From Eubacteriales Family XIII. Incertae Sedis bacterium (GTDB taxonomy: Bacteria > Bacillota > Clostridia > Peptostreptococcales > Anaerovoracaceae): a stretch of 61,191 nt of DNA. Under the pieces are notes generated by a model. That model did not search any database and was not told where the DNA came from. It saw nothing but the letters and a program-made list of their open reading frames with translations. Numbering within the stretch: the stretch's first letter is position 1; the number at the start of each line of letters is the position of its first letter. Positions 1 through 7,733 of this stretch are shown here, piece by piece. The stretch lies in contig JAISTX010000052.1 of NCBI GenBank assembly GCA_031272365.1, positions 1 through 61,191 of the forward strand, in the 5' to 3' direction. A program made the translations under genes and the position numbers.

Positions 1-29
1 CCCGCGAACTCGATTGAAAATCGGTGCGT

Positions 30-164
30 CTATTCCGTGTCGCGGGCGTTCAGGTCGCCTATTTCCCCTTTGAAGGTGAGCTTGATGTCCTTTTCGCGCT
101 TGAAGTAGGCCGGGAGGTAGTGGTTGGGGCGCTTGCGCAGCCCCGTCGCCTCCGGGCGTGCCAT
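30..164 (-). CDS. Small basic protein of unknown function, 44 aa
   Basis: A 44-codon reading frame follows mltG on the same strand. It reads MARPEATGLRKRPNHYL and ends in NARDTE. There is no Shine-Dalgarno before the ATG and an in-frame stop lies about 33 nt upstream, so the frame cannot be extended. A TATAAT hexamer sits about 28 nt upstream of the ATG, so it may have its own transcript. I recognise no family. The peptide is rich in Lys and Arg in its first half and has no membrane segment. It could be a chance frame; the -10 match and clean start and stop are the only support. Confidence 0.35.
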   Translation of the reverse strand: MARPEATGLRKRPNHYLPAYFKREKDIKLTFKGEIGDLNARDTE

Positions 165-192
165 GGCACACCGAAAGGAGCAGAATGTGTCA

Positions 193-198
193 GATTAT
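193..198 (-). promoter_or_regulatory. Perfect -10 hexamer (TATAAT) in the mltG 3' flank
   Basis: On the minus strand a consensus TATAAT lies between the mltG stop and the small ORF. The best -35 at plausible spacing (TGGCAC, 19 bp) is weak. If active, transcription would start near 186, giving a leader of about 22 nt without an SD. Confidence 0.3.
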
Positions 199-235
199 AC
201 GTCCCCATGACATGCTCAGTGCCACTCCTGCGCCT

Positions 236-1381
236 TTACTCTTCCTGCGCCCCCTGTTCCTCCACTGCGGCGTAGTATTCCTGCTTGTTGCGCTCGAACT
301 CGCTCTGGGTCTCCGAGAAGCGGTGCGTGCCGTCGAGGTCGGCGCTCAGCACGTAGTAGAAGTAGTCGTTGTCGTCCGGGTACAGCGCCGCCACGACCGA
401 GTCCATGCGGGGGTTGCAGATCGGCCCGGGCGGCAGCCCGTGGTATTTGTACGTGTTGTACGGCGAGTCGATCTCGAGGTCGGCGTTGAGCAGGAACTCC
501 TTCTGCTCGGGGAGCAGGTACTGGATCGTCGCGTCGATCTGCAGCGGCCAGTCGTCGTCGAGCCGGTTGTAGATGACGCGCGCGATCACCTCGCGCTCGC
601 TGTCCACCATCGTCTCGCGCTCGATGAGGGAGGCGACCGTCACGATGTCGCGCACGCTCATATTCATCTCCGCCACGCGGTCGTAGTAGGTCGGCAGGAA
701 GCCCTCGTTGAACTGCGCGAGCATCTTGTCGATGACGTCGTGCGCGGAAGCGTCCGCGTAGACCTCGTAGGTGTTGGGCGAGAGGAAGCCTTCGAGGCGC
801 TCGTCCCCTTCCGGGCTGCCCTCGAGGAAATTGTAGTCGAAGTCGCCGCTGCGCACCTCTTCCCAAAACTCCTCCTCCGTACAGATGCCGTCATTGGCAA
901 GTTTCGCCGCAACCTGCTTGTTTGTGTATCCCTCCGGGATCGTGAAGGTCTTCGTCTCCGCCACCGTGCCCTCGATGAGGATGCCGGCGATCTCGTCGGC
1001 GTCCATCGCGCGCGTCAGGATGTAGCGCCCTTCCTTGTAGCGCCCGTCATAGCCCTGCCGCTTCGAGAAGGACTTGTAGAGGAACGCCTCGCCGAGCACC
1101 TTGTCGATGAGGCGGTTCATGAAAAAGGAGCTGCCGATGAGCTTGTTCTCCTTGAGGATCCTCGCGATGTCCGCCGTCGTGCTGCCCGAGGGGATCTCGA
1201 TCGAGACCGGCGTCTCGTCCCCCGGCGCGTTCGGCGCGATCTCCAGGTCGTACGCCTTGTTTGTCCCGAAAAACCCGCCGAGCAGGATCAGGACGACGAC
1301 GAGGATCACGACGACGGCCGGCCGGCCCCTCCGCCGGGAGCGGGCCCTCTGCCTTTTCGGTGTCTGGTCTTCCGTAGCCAC
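236..1381 (-). CDS. mltG: Endolytic murein transglycosylase MltG (YceG-like)
   Basis: A 381-aa membrane-anchored lytic transglycosylase that cleaves nascent glycan strands and sets their length. The N-terminus is strongly basic (KRQRARSRRRGR), followed by one membrane segment at about residues 21-40, then the extracytoplasmic YceG/MltG domain. The family catalytic motif appears as VASLIERET, with the likely catalytic Glu at about residue 254. Downstream are the usual VIYNRL and the C-terminal GLPPGPICNP motif. The length fits the family. The start is 3 nt after the efp stop, so the two genes are probably co-transcribed. The membrane topology points to action at the outer face during peptidoglycan elongation. 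Confidence 0.95.
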   Translation of the reverse strand: MATEDQTPKRQRARSRRRGRPAVVVILVVVLILLGGFFGTNKAYDLEIAPNAPGDETPVSIEIPSGSTTADIARILKENKLIGSSFFMNRLIDKVLGEAFLYKSFSKRQGYDGRYKEGRYILTRAMDADEIAGILIEGTVAETKTFTIPEGYTNKQVAAKLANDGICTEEEFWEEVRSGDFDYNFLEGSPEGDERLEGFLSPNTYEVYADASAHDVIDKMLAQFNEGFLPTYYDRVAEMNMSVRDIVTVASLIERETMVDSEREVIARVIYNRLDDDWPLQIDATIQYLLPEQKEFLLNADLEIDSPYNTYKYHGLPPGPICNPRMDSVVAALYPDDNDYFYYVLSADLDGTHRFSETQSEFERNKQEYYAAVEEQGAQEE

Positions 1382-1384
1382 GCG

Positions 1385-1942
1385 TCACGCCCTCCCGAGA
1401 TATTCGCCGGACCGGGTGTCGATCTTGATCACCTCGCCCGCTTCGATGAAAATCGGCACATGCACCGTCGCGCCCGTCTCGACCGTGGCCGCCTTCGTCA
1501 CGTTCGTCGCCGTGTCGCCCTTCACGCCCGGCTCCGTCTCGATGATCTTCAGCTCCACGAAATTCGGCGCCTCGACGAGGAAGGCCTTGTCTTTGAAAAA
1601 CTTGATCGTCGCGTTGTCGTTTTCGCGCAGCCACTGGATCGCGTCCTCGACCTGGTCGGCTGTCAGCGGCACCTGCTCGTACGTCTCGCCGTCCATGAAA
1701 TAATAAAGGTCGCCGTCGTTGTACAGGTATTGCATCGACTTCGTCTCGATGTGCGCGTTTTCGAATTTGTCGTTGGGGTTGAAAGCCTCCTCGCGGATCG
1801 CCCCCGTGAGGATGTTTTTGTATTTCGTCCGCACGAACGCCGCACCCTTGCCCGGCTTGACATGCTGGAAATCAAGGATCACATGCGGCTCCCCATTGAT
1901 TTCGAATGTGATGCCTTTGCGAAAATCACCGGCTGATACCAT
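1385..1942 (-). CDS. efp: Translation elongation factor P
   Basis: EF-P, 185 aa, the full family length. It relieves ribosome stalling at polyproline stretches by binding between the P and E sites. The N-terminal KOW-like domain carries the tip loop VKPGKGAAF with Lys32 where the modified Lys/Arg of the family lies. The OB-fold domains follow ([12 protein letters not shown] and the C-terminal [10 protein letters not shown]). The ATG is preceded by a good SD (GGGAGGA). A TATGAT -10 hexamer lies at 2013-2018 in the gap shared with the divergent dfx. No EF-P modification gene is in the window, so the modification type cannot be told from here. Confidence 0.97.
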   Translation of the reverse strand: MVSAGDFRKGITFEINGEPHVILDFQHVKPGKGAAFVRTKYKNILTGAIREEAFNPNDKFENAHIETKSMQYLYNDGDLYYFMDGETYEQVPLTADQVEDAIQWLRENDNATIKFFKDKAFLVEAPNFVELKIIETEPGVKGDTATNVTKAATVETGATVHVPIFIEAGEVIKIDTRSGEYLGRA

Positions 1943-2012
1943 TTTTCATTCCTCCCTGATGCGCTGCCTGAACCACTGCCCGAAAACGCTGCCCCTTGCA
2001 ATTTACCCAAGT

Positions 2013-2018
2013 ATCATA
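2013..2018 (-). promoter_or_regulatory. Probable -10 element of efp-mltG
   Basis: TATGAT on the minus strand, about 70 nt upstream of the efp start in the 175-bp divergent region. No convincing -35 is seen at 16-18 bp. Confidence 0.35.
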
Positions 2019-2067
2019 CCATGAGCCGCCGCCCTGCGCAAATGCCCCATGCAATGCGCCCCTGTGG

Positions 2068-2073
2068 TATACT
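2068..2073 (+). promoter_or_regulatory. Probable -10 element of dfx
   Basis: TATACT lies 44 nt upstream of the desulfoferrodoxin ATG. The -35 region (about CCCCAT) is poor, so an activator may be needed. The gene has a strong SD (TTGGAGGTAGG). Confidence 0.35.
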
Positions 2074-2117
2074 CATATCAAAATCCACCGTTTATTTTAT
2101 TTTGGAGGTAGGCAAAA

Positions 2118-2507
2118 ATGGCAATCACGAAATTTTACAAATGCAACCACTGCGGCAACGTGCTGACGCCGCTCGTCGACGCGGGCGTGCCCCCGTTTTG
2201 CTGTGGGGAGAAGACGCAGCTCCTCTCGGCGGGCGCCGTGGACGCAGCCGCGGAGAAGCATGTGCCCGTGATCGAAAAGGATCCGGACGGGCATCACATC
2301 ACGGTCAAGGTCGGGTCGGTGACGCACCCGATGACGGAAGAGCACTACATCCAGTTCATCGTGGTGGTCGTCGGGAACAAATCCCAGGTCGTCAGCCTGA
2401 CGCCATCGGATGCGCCCGAGGCCATCGTCACGGTCGAGGACAACACCCTGCCCGCCACCGCGTACGAGTACTGCAACCTGCACGGCCTCTGGGAGGCAAG
2501 CGCGTAG
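2118..2507 (+). CDS. dfx: Desulfoferrodoxin (superoxide reductase)
   Basis: A 129-aa two-domain superoxide reductase that reduces superoxide to H2O2 without making O2, the typical anaerobe's defence. The N-terminal desulforedoxin domain has Cys9, Cys12, Cys28 and Cys29 (CNHC...CC), which bind centre I iron. The catalytic centre II ligands are all present: His48, His70 (VTHPM), His76 (EEHY), Cys119 and His122 (CNLHG). The length and residue numbering match the 2Fe class closely. The gene is monocistronic, divergent from efp and convergent with the methyltransferase gene 11 nt away. The SD is strong and the start unambiguous. Confidence 0.96.
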   Translation: MAITKFYKCNHCGNVLTPLVDAGVPPFCCGEKTQLLSAGAVDAAAEKHVPVIEKDPDGHHITVKVGSVTHPMTEEHYIQFIVVVVGNKSQVVSLTPSDAPEAIVTVEDNTLPATAYEYCNLHGLWEASA

Positions 2508-2518
2508 GCAGCGCGCCT

Positions 2519-3700
2519 TCAAACCTTCACGATGTGCGCGGCCAGCTCCGTGTGGCGCGTGTAGGGGAAATTGTCATAAGCGCCGAGTGTGCCCAGGGCA
2601 TACCCGGCGTTTTGCATGACGGCCATGTTTTCCGCGAACGTCTTCGGGTTGCAGGAGATGTACAGGATCTCCGGGAGGTCGAAGGACAGGACCTTCTTGA
2701 GCGCCTTCGGGTGCAGGCCCATGCGCGGCGGGTCGACCGCGATCGCGTCCGGGCGGAGCCCTTGCGCCGACAGCGCCTCCATCACCTCCAGGGCGTCCCC
2801 GGCGTGGAACTCGCAGTTGCCGATCTGGTTCAGCGCCGCGTTCTCGCGCGCCGCCGCCACGGACTCCCCGCTCAGCTCGATGCCGACGACCCGCCCGGCG
2901 GACCTAGACAATGCCAAAGAAATCGCGCCCGTGCCGCAGTAGACGTCGTAGAGGGTCCCCCGCCCGCCTTCCAGAAACGAAAACGCCTCCTCGAACATCC
3001 GCTCCACGGCGGACGTGTTGGTCTGGAAAAACGTGAAGCCCCCCACCTTGAAGCGCAGCCCGAGCAGCTCCTCGAAGTAGTGGCTTCGCCCGTGCAGCAC
3101 CTCGACGCTGTCCGCCGCCACGACGTCCGAGCGCCGGTCGTTCACCGTGTGCAGCACGCCAACGATCCGGTCCCCTGCGGCGCCCCGCGGCGCGCCCGCC
3201 AGATCCGGCAGGGCCGCGAGGAACGCCCCCGCGTCGAGCGCCTCCCCGCTCGTCGTCACGAGGTTCACGAGCACCTCGCCCGTGCGCTCCCCGCGCCTGA
3301 GCACGAGGCTGCGCAGGAAGCCGCTGTGCGACCGCTTGTGGTAAAACCCGTGCCCGCTTTTCCGCGCCCATTCGAGCACCGCCAGATGGATCCGGTTGAA
3401 CGACTCGGGCACGAGCAGGCATTCCGTCGTGTTCAAGACCGACATATACGAGCCCTTCTTGTGCAGCCCGAGCGTCATCTCCCCGCCCTTCACCTCGTCG
3501 CCGAACGAATACTCCATCTTGTTGCGGTACCGGTGGACGGCGGGGGCGGCCTTAAGGGGCCGATAGTCCCCGGCGCGCACGCCGCAAGCCTCCAGATGCC
3601 GCAGCACCTCCGCGTCTTTCAAAGCCAGCTGCTCCTCATAAGAAACCCCAGGAAAAGCACACCCCCCGCAAACCCCCTCAAAAAGACAAAATGCACCCAT
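2519..3700 (-). CDS. rlmD: 23S rRNA (uracil-5-)-methyltransferase, RlmD/RlmCD family
   Basis: A 393-aa RNA m5U methyltransferase of the TrmA/RumA family. It methylates a uridine in 23S rRNA using S-adenosylmethionine. An N-terminal cluster CLFEGVCGGC gives Cys residues of the [4Fe-4S] site. The SAM-binding motif is DVYCGTGAISLAL, the DPPR motif is AVDPPRMGL, and the catalytic Cys lies in ILYISCNPKT. No TRAM domain is present, which is common in shorter paralogues. The ATG at 3700 has only a weak SD, and a TTG one codon upstream is possible. The exact uridine cannot be assigned. The upstream flank consists of heptamer repeats. Confidence 0.88.
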   Translation of the reverse strand: MGAFCLFEGVCGGCAFPGVSYEEQLALKDAEVLRHLEACGVRAGDYRPLKAAPAVHRYRNKMEYSFGDEVKGGEMTLGLHKKGSYMSVLNTTECLLVPESFNRIHLAVLEWARKSGHGFYHKRSHSGFLRSLVLRRGERTGEVLVNLVTTSGEALDAGAFLAALPDLAGAPRGAAGDRIVGVLHTVNDRRSDVVAADSVEVLHGRSHYFEELLGLRFKVGGFTFFQTNTSAVERMFEEAFSFLEGGRGTLYDVYCGTGAISLALSRSAGRVVGIELSGESVAAARENAALNQIGNCEFHAGDALEVMEALSAQGLRPDAIAVDPPRMGLHPKALKKVLSFDLPEILYISCNPKTFAENMAVMQNAGYALGTLGAYDNFPYTRHTELAAHIVKV

Positions 3701-3740
3701 CAACCGCCATCTTCCAATTCAACAAACCGCACCATCAAAA

Positions 3741-3773
3741 ATTCTCAATTCTCAATTCTCAATTCTCAATTCC
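3741..3773. repeat. Heptamer tandem repeat (ATTCTCA), about 4.7 copies
   Basis: Four exact copies of ATTCTCA plus a partial one fill the spacer between the metA stop and the methyltransferase start. The same heptamer forms a longer array at 13021-13102. Confidence 0.9.
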
Positions 3774-3776
3774 AAA

Positions 3777-4784
3777 TCAGATCCCAAGCCCGCCGAGGTT
3801 CTCCAGGGCGTCGGCCACGTCCGGCACGTCGGCCTTCACCGTCGTCCCGCGCCATTTCAGCGCGCTCAGGTCGGCGAGGTCGAACGGCGTCTCCTGGTAC
3901 ACGAAGTTCAGCCAGTTCGAAAAGAAGAGGTTCGCGTGCCCGCTCCAGCGCACGACCACGCGCCGCTTCGGGTCGTCGTTTTTGTAATAATTGACCGGAA
4001 TCTGAATTTTGTCGCCTTTTTCCGCCTTCGCCAGATCCCGCTCGTACTCGTGCTTGAGCGTGTCCCAGTCGTACTCGCAATGCCCCTGCAGGAAGATGCG
4101 CCGCTTGTTGCGCGTCGCGATCATATGGACGCCCGCCTCCTCGGAGTCCGCCAGGATCTTCAGGTCCGGGTGCTCCAGGATCGCCTCGCGCGGCACGTCC
4201 GCCCAGCGGGAATGCGGCACGAAGAACTCCTCGTCGAAGCCGCGCGTCAGCACGTGCTTCTTGTCGTGGATGCGGTGCTTGAAGACGCCGAAGAGCTTCT
4301 TGCCCAGCACCTGCTTGTCGATGCCGTAGTGGTGGTACAGCCCCGCCTGGCCGCCCCAGCACAGGTAGAGCGTCGAGAAGACGTTCTCCGACGCGTAGTC
4401 CATGATCTCCTTCAGCTCCTCCCAGTAGTCGACCTCCTCGAAGGGGATCGTCTCGATCGGCGCGCCCGTGATGATCATCGCGTCGTAGCGCTTCTTCTCG
4501 ATGTCCACGAACCGGCGGTAGAACGTCTCCATGTGCAGGGGGTCGACGTGCGTGAACGTGTGCGAGGACAGCGTGAGCAGCTCGAGCTCCACCTGCAGCG
4601 GCGAGTTCGCGAGCAGCCGGATGAGCTGCGTCTCCGTGACCTCCTTGAGCGGCATGAGGTTGACCACGGCGATGACGAGCGGACGGATGTCCTGCTTCGC
4701 CGCGCGGCGGTCCTGCATGACGAATACGTTTTCCTGCTTTAGTGTTTTGTATGCGGGCAGCCCCCGCTGCACGAGTATCGGCAA
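3777..4784 (-). CDS. metAA: Homoserine O-acetyltransferase (MetA/HTA family)
   Basis: A 335-aa enzyme that acylates L-homoserine at the first committed step of methionine synthesis. I chose the TTG at 4784 (MPILVQRGLPAY) because AAAGGAG lies 11 nt upstream and the residue numbers then match the family exactly. The acyl-Cys is Cys142 (LYLCWGGQ) and the His/Glu pair is His235 and Glu237 (GHCEYDW). Residue 111 is Glu (GAPIE), the residue known to select acetyl-CoA, whereas Gly selects succinyl-CoA. O-acetylation is therefore predicted despite the common name homoserine succinyltransferase. The SD and start lie inside the 3' end of the preceding Cys-rich ORF. Confidence 0.93.
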   Translation of the reverse strand: MPILVQRGLPAYKTLKQENVFVMQDRRAAKQDIRPLVIAVVNLMPLKEVTETQLIRLLANSPLQVELELLTLSSHTFTHVDPLHMETFYRRFVDIEKKRYDAMIITGAPIETIPFEEVDYWEELKEIMDYASENVFSTLYLCWGGQAGLYHHYGIDKQVLGKKLFGVFKHRIHDKKHVLTRGFDEEFFVPHSRWADVPREAILEHPDLKILADSEEAGVHMIATRNKRRIFLQGHCEYDWDTLKHEYERDLAKAEKGDKIQIPVNYYKNDDPKRRVVVRWSGHANLFFSNWLNFVYQETPFDLADLSALKWRGTTVKADVPDVADALENLGGLGI

Positions 4785-4921
4785 TTTGCGCAAGACTCCT
4801 TTCTTCTTGCGCTGATTATACCACGAATGACAACCCACGCCGCCCAGCCGAAGACGGCTGTGGCGACGAGGATCGTCCCGGTGTTATTTTGCAGAAGGCT
4901 TATAAACGTGGTCATTTTCAC
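4739..4921 (-). CDS. FeoB-associated Cys-rich membrane protein
   Basis: A 60-aa protein with one N-terminal membrane helix (about residues 15-35, TGTILVATAVFGWAAWVVI). A short cytosolic tail carries CANCRYSCSGGC. This is the layout of the small partner proteins found after feoB, thought to help assemble or regulate the transporter, possibly through metal binding. The start overlaps the feoB stop (ATGA). The 3' end overlaps the metA 5' region by 46 bp in another frame, which ties methionine synthesis translationally or transcriptionally to the feo operon. Confidence 0.85.
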   Translation of the reverse strand: MKMTTFISLLQNNTGTILVATAVFGWAAWVVIRGIISARRKESCANCRYSCSGGCPHTKH

Positions 4922-7131
4922 GCCGCTACGCGTGGAGTGACGCGCAGCCCTTCCGCTTCACGGGTCGGCTTTCTCAGGAGAAGCCAGACGAACGCGGCAG
5001 AGAGGAGAAGAGCCGCGGCCGTCCCGGCGGAAAACCCGCCGCCCGTCAGGAATATGCCATATTGGTAAACGCACAGCGCCACGATGTACGCGAGGCCGCA
5101 CTGGTAGCCGATCGCCGCGAAGAACCATTTCAGGCTGTTCATCTCGCGCTTGATCGCGCCCATCGCCGCGAAGCACGGCGCGCAGAGCAGGTTGAAGATG
5201 AGGAACGAGAACGCGGCGAGCGCGGACCAGCTGGCCGCGAGCGACGCCCAGACCTCCGCGCCGTCCTCCGACACCTCGGCGAAGCCGTAGAGGATGCCGA
5301 ACGTGCCGACGACGTTCTCCTTCGCGATGAGGCCGGTGATCGCGGCCACGGCCGCCTTCCAGTCGCCCCAGCCGAGCGGCGTGAAGATCCACGCGATGGC
5401 GTTGCCGATCGCCGCGAGGATGCTGTGATCCATGTCCACCGCGCCGAAGACGCCGCCCTCCCAGCCATAGGAGGAGGTGAACCACACGAAGATCGTGGCG
5501 AGCAGGATGATCGTGCCCGCCTTGCGGATGAACGACCAGCCGCGCTCCCACATCGAGAGCAGCACGCCGCGCACCGTCGGCCAATGGTAGGACGGCAGCT
5601 CCATCACGAACGGCGCGACCGCCCCGAGGAAAGGCTTCGTCTTCTTCAAAATAATGCCCGAGCACACGATCGCCGCGATGCCGACGAAATACGCCGTCGG
5701 CGCGACCCAGGCCGCCCCTCCGAACAGCGCGCCCGCGATGAGCGCGATGATCGGCAGCTTCGCGCTGCACGGGATGAACGTCGTCGTCATGACCGTCATG
5801 CGGCGGTCCCGCTCGTTTTCGATCGTCTTGGACGACATGATGCCCGGCACGCCGCAGCCCGTCCCGATGAGGATCGGGATGAACGACTTGCCCGACAGCC
5901 CGAAGCGCCGGAAGATGCGGTCCATGATGAAGGCCACCCGCGCCATGTAGCCGCAGGACTCGAGGAAGGCCAAAAAGGCGAAGAGCACGAGCATCTGCGG
6001 CACGAAGCCGAGCACCGCGCCGACGCCGGCCACGATGCCGTCCAGAAGGAGGCTCTGCAGCCAGTCGGCGCAGCCGATGTTATTCAAGAAGCCCTCGAGG
6101 AGGACGGGGATGCCGGGCACGAAGACGTCCGAGCCGAACAGCTGCCACCCCTCCCCGAACACGCCGTCGTTCGCCCAGTCCGTGACGAGCGTCCCGACCG
6201 TCGTGACGGCCACGAAATACACGAGGAACATCACGCCCGCAAAGATCGGCAGCGCGAGCACGCGGTTTGTGACGATGCGGTCGATCTTGTCGGAAACCGT
6301 CAGCGCGCCCTGGCTCTTCCGCGTGATGCAGCCCTCGATGATGCTCCCGATGTAGTCGTAGCGCTCCGACGTGATGATGCTTTCGCTGTCGTCGTCGAAC
6401 TCCCGCTCGCACGCGGCGATGTCCGCCTCGATGTGCGCCAGGCTCTCCGCCGGCAGGCCCAATTTCTGAATAATATCCTCATCCCGCTCGAACAGCTTCA
6501 CGGCGTACCACCGCTGCTTTGCCTCGGGCAGGTCGTGCAGGAGCGCCTCCTCGATATGGGCCAGCGCATGCTCGACGCCGCCGTTGAAACGGTGCACGTG
6601 CAGCGGGGCTTCCGCGCCCTCTTCCGCCGCCGCGCGCGCGAGCGACACCGCCTTGTCCACCGCAGCGGAAACGCCTTGCCCCTTCAGCGCGGAAATCGGG
6701 ACGGTCGCGCAGCCGAGCGCGGCCGCGAGTGCCTTCGCGTCCAGCTTGTCGCCGTTCTTCTCCACGACGTCCATCATGTTCACCGCCACCACGACGGGGA
6801 TGCCGAGCTCCGCGAGCTGGGTCGTCAGGTAGAGGTTGCGCTCGAGGTTCGTGCCGTCGATGATGTTCAGGATCGCGTCGGGGCGCTGCTCGACCAGGTA
6901 GTCGCGCGAGACAATCTCCTCCGGCGAATACGGCGAGAGCGAGTAGATGCCCGGCAGGTCGATGATGTGCACGTCCTTTTCGCCCTTCAGCCGCCCTTCC
7001 TTCTTCTCCACGGTCACGCCCGGCCAGTTGCCGACGTATTGGTTCGACCCCGTGAGCGCGTTGAACAGCGTCGTCTTCCCGCTGTTCGGGTTGCCCGCGA
7101 GGGCGATCGTGATCTTTCCGTCTTTGTTCAT
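4918..7131 (-). CDS. feoB: Ferrous iron transport protein B
   Basis: A 737-aa Fe(II) transporter with an N-terminal G-protein domain. G1 is GNPNSGKT at residues 13-20, G3 is DLPGIYSLSPYSPEE and G4 is NMMD. A FeoB cytosolic helical region follows, then the Gate/nucleoside-recognition membrane core (for example LIGTGCGVPGIMSS and FIPCSAKLPI). The ATG at 7131 has a good SD (GGAGGTACAACCATT) and overlaps the feoA stop by 4 nt. The open frame continues upstream through feoA, but that stretch is the wrong frame of feoA and not part of FeoB. The order is feoA-feoA-feoB-Cys-rich partner. Confidence 0.97.
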   Translation of the reverse strand: MNKDGKITIALAGNPNSGKTTLFNALTGSNQYVGNWPGVTVEKKEGRLKGEKDVHIIDLPGIYSLSPYSPEEIVSRDYLVEQRPDAILNIIDGTNLERNLYLTTQLAELGIPVVVAVNMMDVVEKNGDKLDAKALAAALGCATVPISALKGQGVSAAVDKAVSLARAAAEEGAEAPLHVHRFNGGVEHALAHIEEALLHDLPEAKQRWYAVKLFERDEDIIQKLGLPAESLAHIEADIAACEREFDDDSESIITSERYDYIGSIIEGCITRKSQGALTVSDKIDRIVTNRVLALPIFAGVMFLVYFVAVTTVGTLVTDWANDGVFGEGWQLFGSDVFVPGIPVLLEGFLNNIGCADWLQSLLLDGIVAGVGAVLGFVPQMLVLFAFLAFLESCGYMARVAFIMDRIFRRFGLSGKSFIPILIGTGCGVPGIMSSKTIENERDRRMTVMTTTFIPCSAKLPIIALIAGALFGGAAWVAPTAYFVGIAAIVCSGIILKKTKPFLGAVAPFVMELPSYHWPTVRGVLLSMWERGWSFIRKAGTIILLATIFVWFTSSYGWEGGVFGAVDMDHSILAAIGNAIAWIFTPLGWGDWKAAVAAITGLIAKENVVGTFGILYGFAEVSEDGAEVWASLAASWSALAAFSFLIFNLLCAPCFAAMGAIKREMNSLKWFFAAIGYQCGLAYIVALCVYQYGIFLTGGGFSAGTAAALLLSAAFVWLLLRKPTREAEGLRVTPRVAA

Positions 7132-7355
7132 AATGGTTGTACCTCCACCATCTCCGCGTCCGCCTTGCGCAGGGAAAGCTCGTACCCGCGCACCGTGACC
7201 TCCACCGGGTCGCCGAGCGGCGCGACCTTGCGCACCTGCACGCGCACCCCTTTCGTGATGCCCATATCCATGATGCGCCGCTTGACCGCGCCCTCGCCCG
7301 TGATCTTCGTCACGAGCACCTCGTCTCCCGGCCTTGCGGCCCGTAGTGTGAGCAT
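7128..7355 (-). CDS. feoA: FeoA-family ferrous iron transport protein (second copy)
   Basis: A 75-aa SH3-like FeoA protein. It shows the family pattern LRAARPGDEVLV near the start, RRIMDMGITKGVRVQV in the middle and a C-terminal beta strand run before VEVQPL. FeoA is a small cytosolic partner needed for FeoB activity. It is translationally coupled to feoB by an ATGA overlap. It differs clearly from the upstream FeoA copy, so the two are old paralogues. Confidence 0.93.
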   Translation of the reverse strand: MLTLRAARPGDEVLVTKITGEGAVKRRIMDMGITKGVRVQVRKVAPLGDPVEVTVRGYELSLRKADAEMVEVQPL

Positions 7356-7375
7356 TCTCTCCTTCCTCCTTCCGA

Positions 7376-7588
7376 TCAGACCATGATCTTCCGCGCCATT
7401 TCACGGCTGATCGCGATGCGCGAGTCCTTCACCCGCACGATCACGTTCTCGCCCGTCTTCGAGACGACGGAGACGCTGCTCCCCGCCACGAAGCCGAGCG
7501 TGCCGAGGAATTTGCGCATCTCCTCGTTTCCGCCCACCTTCTTCACGAAGAACTCCCCCCCGATATCCGTCATCGAAAGCGGCATCAT
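7376..7588 (-). CDS. feoA: FeoA-family ferrous iron transport protein (first copy)
   Basis: A 70-aa FeoA-like SH3-fold protein (SMTDIGGEFFVKKVGGN, then LGTLGFVAGSSVSVVS and a C-terminal SREMARKIMV), first gene of the feo operon. AGGAGG precedes two adjacent ATGs. The second, at 7585, has the better 7-nt spacing, so the protein may be one residue shorter. The leader just upstream contains two metal-regulator-type operators. Confidence 0.92.
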   Translation of the reverse strand: MMPLSMTDIGGEFFVKKVGGNEEMRKFLGTLGFVAGSSVSVVSKTGENVIVRVKDSRIAISREMARKIMV

Positions 7589-7597
7589 GTTTCCTCC

Positions 7598-7615
7598 TGT
7601 TACCCGGTGCTAACA
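7598..7615 (-). promoter_or_regulatory. feo operator 1 (TGTTA-N8-TAACA)
   Basis: A dyad of form TGTTA-N8-TAACA abuts the feoA SD. It is the mirror copy of operator 2. The form resembles binding sites of DtxR/MntR/IdeR-type iron or manganese regulators; the identity is inference. Confidence 0.65.
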
Positions 7616-7628
7616 TACTTGATATGCG

Positions 7629-7659
7629 TATGTTAGCACCGGGTAACATAGGTTGTCAA
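7629..7659 (-). promoter_or_regulatory. feo promoter with operator 2
   Basis: The -35 is TTGACA (7654-7659), followed by an 18-bp spacer and a -10 TAACAT (7630-7635). A dyad TATGTTA-N8-TAACATA (7629-7650) covers the -10 and most of the spacer. A bound repressor would block polymerase. Together with operator 1 it forms a 19-bp perfect inverted repeat with a 9-nt centre (7600-7646). Confidence 0.75.
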
Positions 7660-7670
7660 CCCCTTTTTTG

Positions 7671-7697
7671 AAATAAAAAATAGCCCCGCCGGGGGGC
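7671..7697 (-). terminator. Rho-independent terminator after the C39-like peptidase gene
   Basis: On the minus strand a short GC stem (GCCCCCCGGCGGGGC) is followed by TATTTTTTATTT. It separates the peptidase gene from the feo promoter. Confidence 0.75.
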
Positions 7698-7733
7698 CAT
7701 CCAATGATTTGACACAAGGCAACCCTGTTCCTT

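Noticed and set aside
158-1936. Long plus-strand frame of 592 codons opposite mltG and efp
   Set aside because: It is antisense to two well-recognised genes, is rich in Val/Arg/His as expected from reading GC-rich codons backwards, and matches no family.
5062-7386. 774-codon plus-strand frame opposite feoB
   Set aside because: Antisense shadow of feoB; its Arg/His/Asp-rich composition is an artefact of GC-rich reverse complement.
7132-7404. N-terminal extension of FeoB upstream of 7131
   Set aside because: The extra 91 residues read feoA in a wrong frame; the ATG at 7131 has a proper SD and overlaps the feoA stop.
7600-7646. Terminator at the 19-bp inverted repeat upstream of feoA
   Set aside because: No U-tract, and it lies between a good promoter and the feoA SD, where two operator dyads explain it better.
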